NCBI GenBank assembly: GCA_050485385.1
Contig: JBJHBG010000125.1
Span: 1-12,468 of the forward strand
Direction: 5' to 3'
DNA length: 12,468 bases
DNA from: RECO01 sp050485385
Lineage (GTDB): Bacteria; Pseudomonadota; Alphaproteobacteria; Geminicoccales; Geminicoccaceae
Below the pieces are notes generated by a model, which saw only the letters and a list, made by a program, of their open reading frames with translations, was not told the DNA's origin and searched no databases. Shown here one piece after another: positions 12,444-12,468 of this stretch. The first letter of the stretch is position 1. Every line of letters starts with the position of its first letter. A program made the translations under genes and the position numbers.

Positions 12444-12468
12444 ATGGCAGGAACGGGGAGTGCGAAGC
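12444..12468 (+). CDS. Start of an unidentified gene (3' end outside window)
   Basis: ATG 12444 lies 6 bases after a perfect AAGGAGG. The frame is open to the window end and encodes MAGTGSAK. Eight residues are too few to identify a family. The strong ribosome-binding site and its divergent position relative to the nuclease-like gene support a real start. It may be a functional partner of that gene or simply the next locus. Confidence 0.5.

Noticed and set aside
1..12468. CRISPR array, rRNA or insertion sequence
   Set aside because: No regularly spaced repeats, rRNA-like sequence or transposase reading frames were seen.

Overview
The window is high-GC bacterial chromosome with the gene content and order of an alphaproteobacterium, possibly Rhodospirillales-like. 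The indicators are the divergent rpsF-rpsR-rplI and fabD-fabG-acpP-fabF-mltG clusters, a PhaR regulator of polyhydroxyalkanoate storage, an LdtR-like MarR regulator and long-form ribosomal protein L9. The assignment rests on family recognition and synteny, not on a database search.

Region 1 (1-1854, plus strand) holds the 3' end of a 3-hydroxyisobutyryl-CoA hydrolase and a complete 3-hydroxyisobutyrate dehydrogenase (mmsB), two consecutive steps of valine breakdown. A MarR-family regulator resembling LdtR follows. Region 2 (1884-3952, minus strand) reads, in transcription order, rpsF (S6), rpsR (S18), rplI (L9) and phaR. Region 3 (3953-4256) is a compact divergent control region. It has back-to-back promoter-like elements and, on the rpsF side, a strongly structured leader.

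Region 4 (4257-8659, plus strand) is the core type II fatty acid synthesis operon: malonyl-CoA:ACP transacylase, 3-ketoacyl-ACP reductase, acyl carrier protein and 3-ketoacyl-ACP synthase II. It is followed by the septation-linked lytic transglycosylase MltG. Region 5 (8614-11099) has a lipoprotein-like alpha/beta hydrolase and a convergent short-chain dehydrogenase whose stop codons share one CTAG. The divergent guanylate kinase gene gmk comes next.

Region 6 (11100-12468) changes character. Base composition drops, housekeeping synteny ends, and a single minus-strand gene encodes a candidate fusion of a PUA/EVE-like N-terminal domain to a GIY-YIG-type (T5orf172-like) C-terminal nuclease domain. 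That architecture suggests a modification-sensing restriction protein. Upstream of it are an overlapping out-of-frame reading frame, a long inverted repeat that could mask a Shine-Dalgarno sequence, and the first codons of another gene. This last segment is the most likely place for a little-described system.
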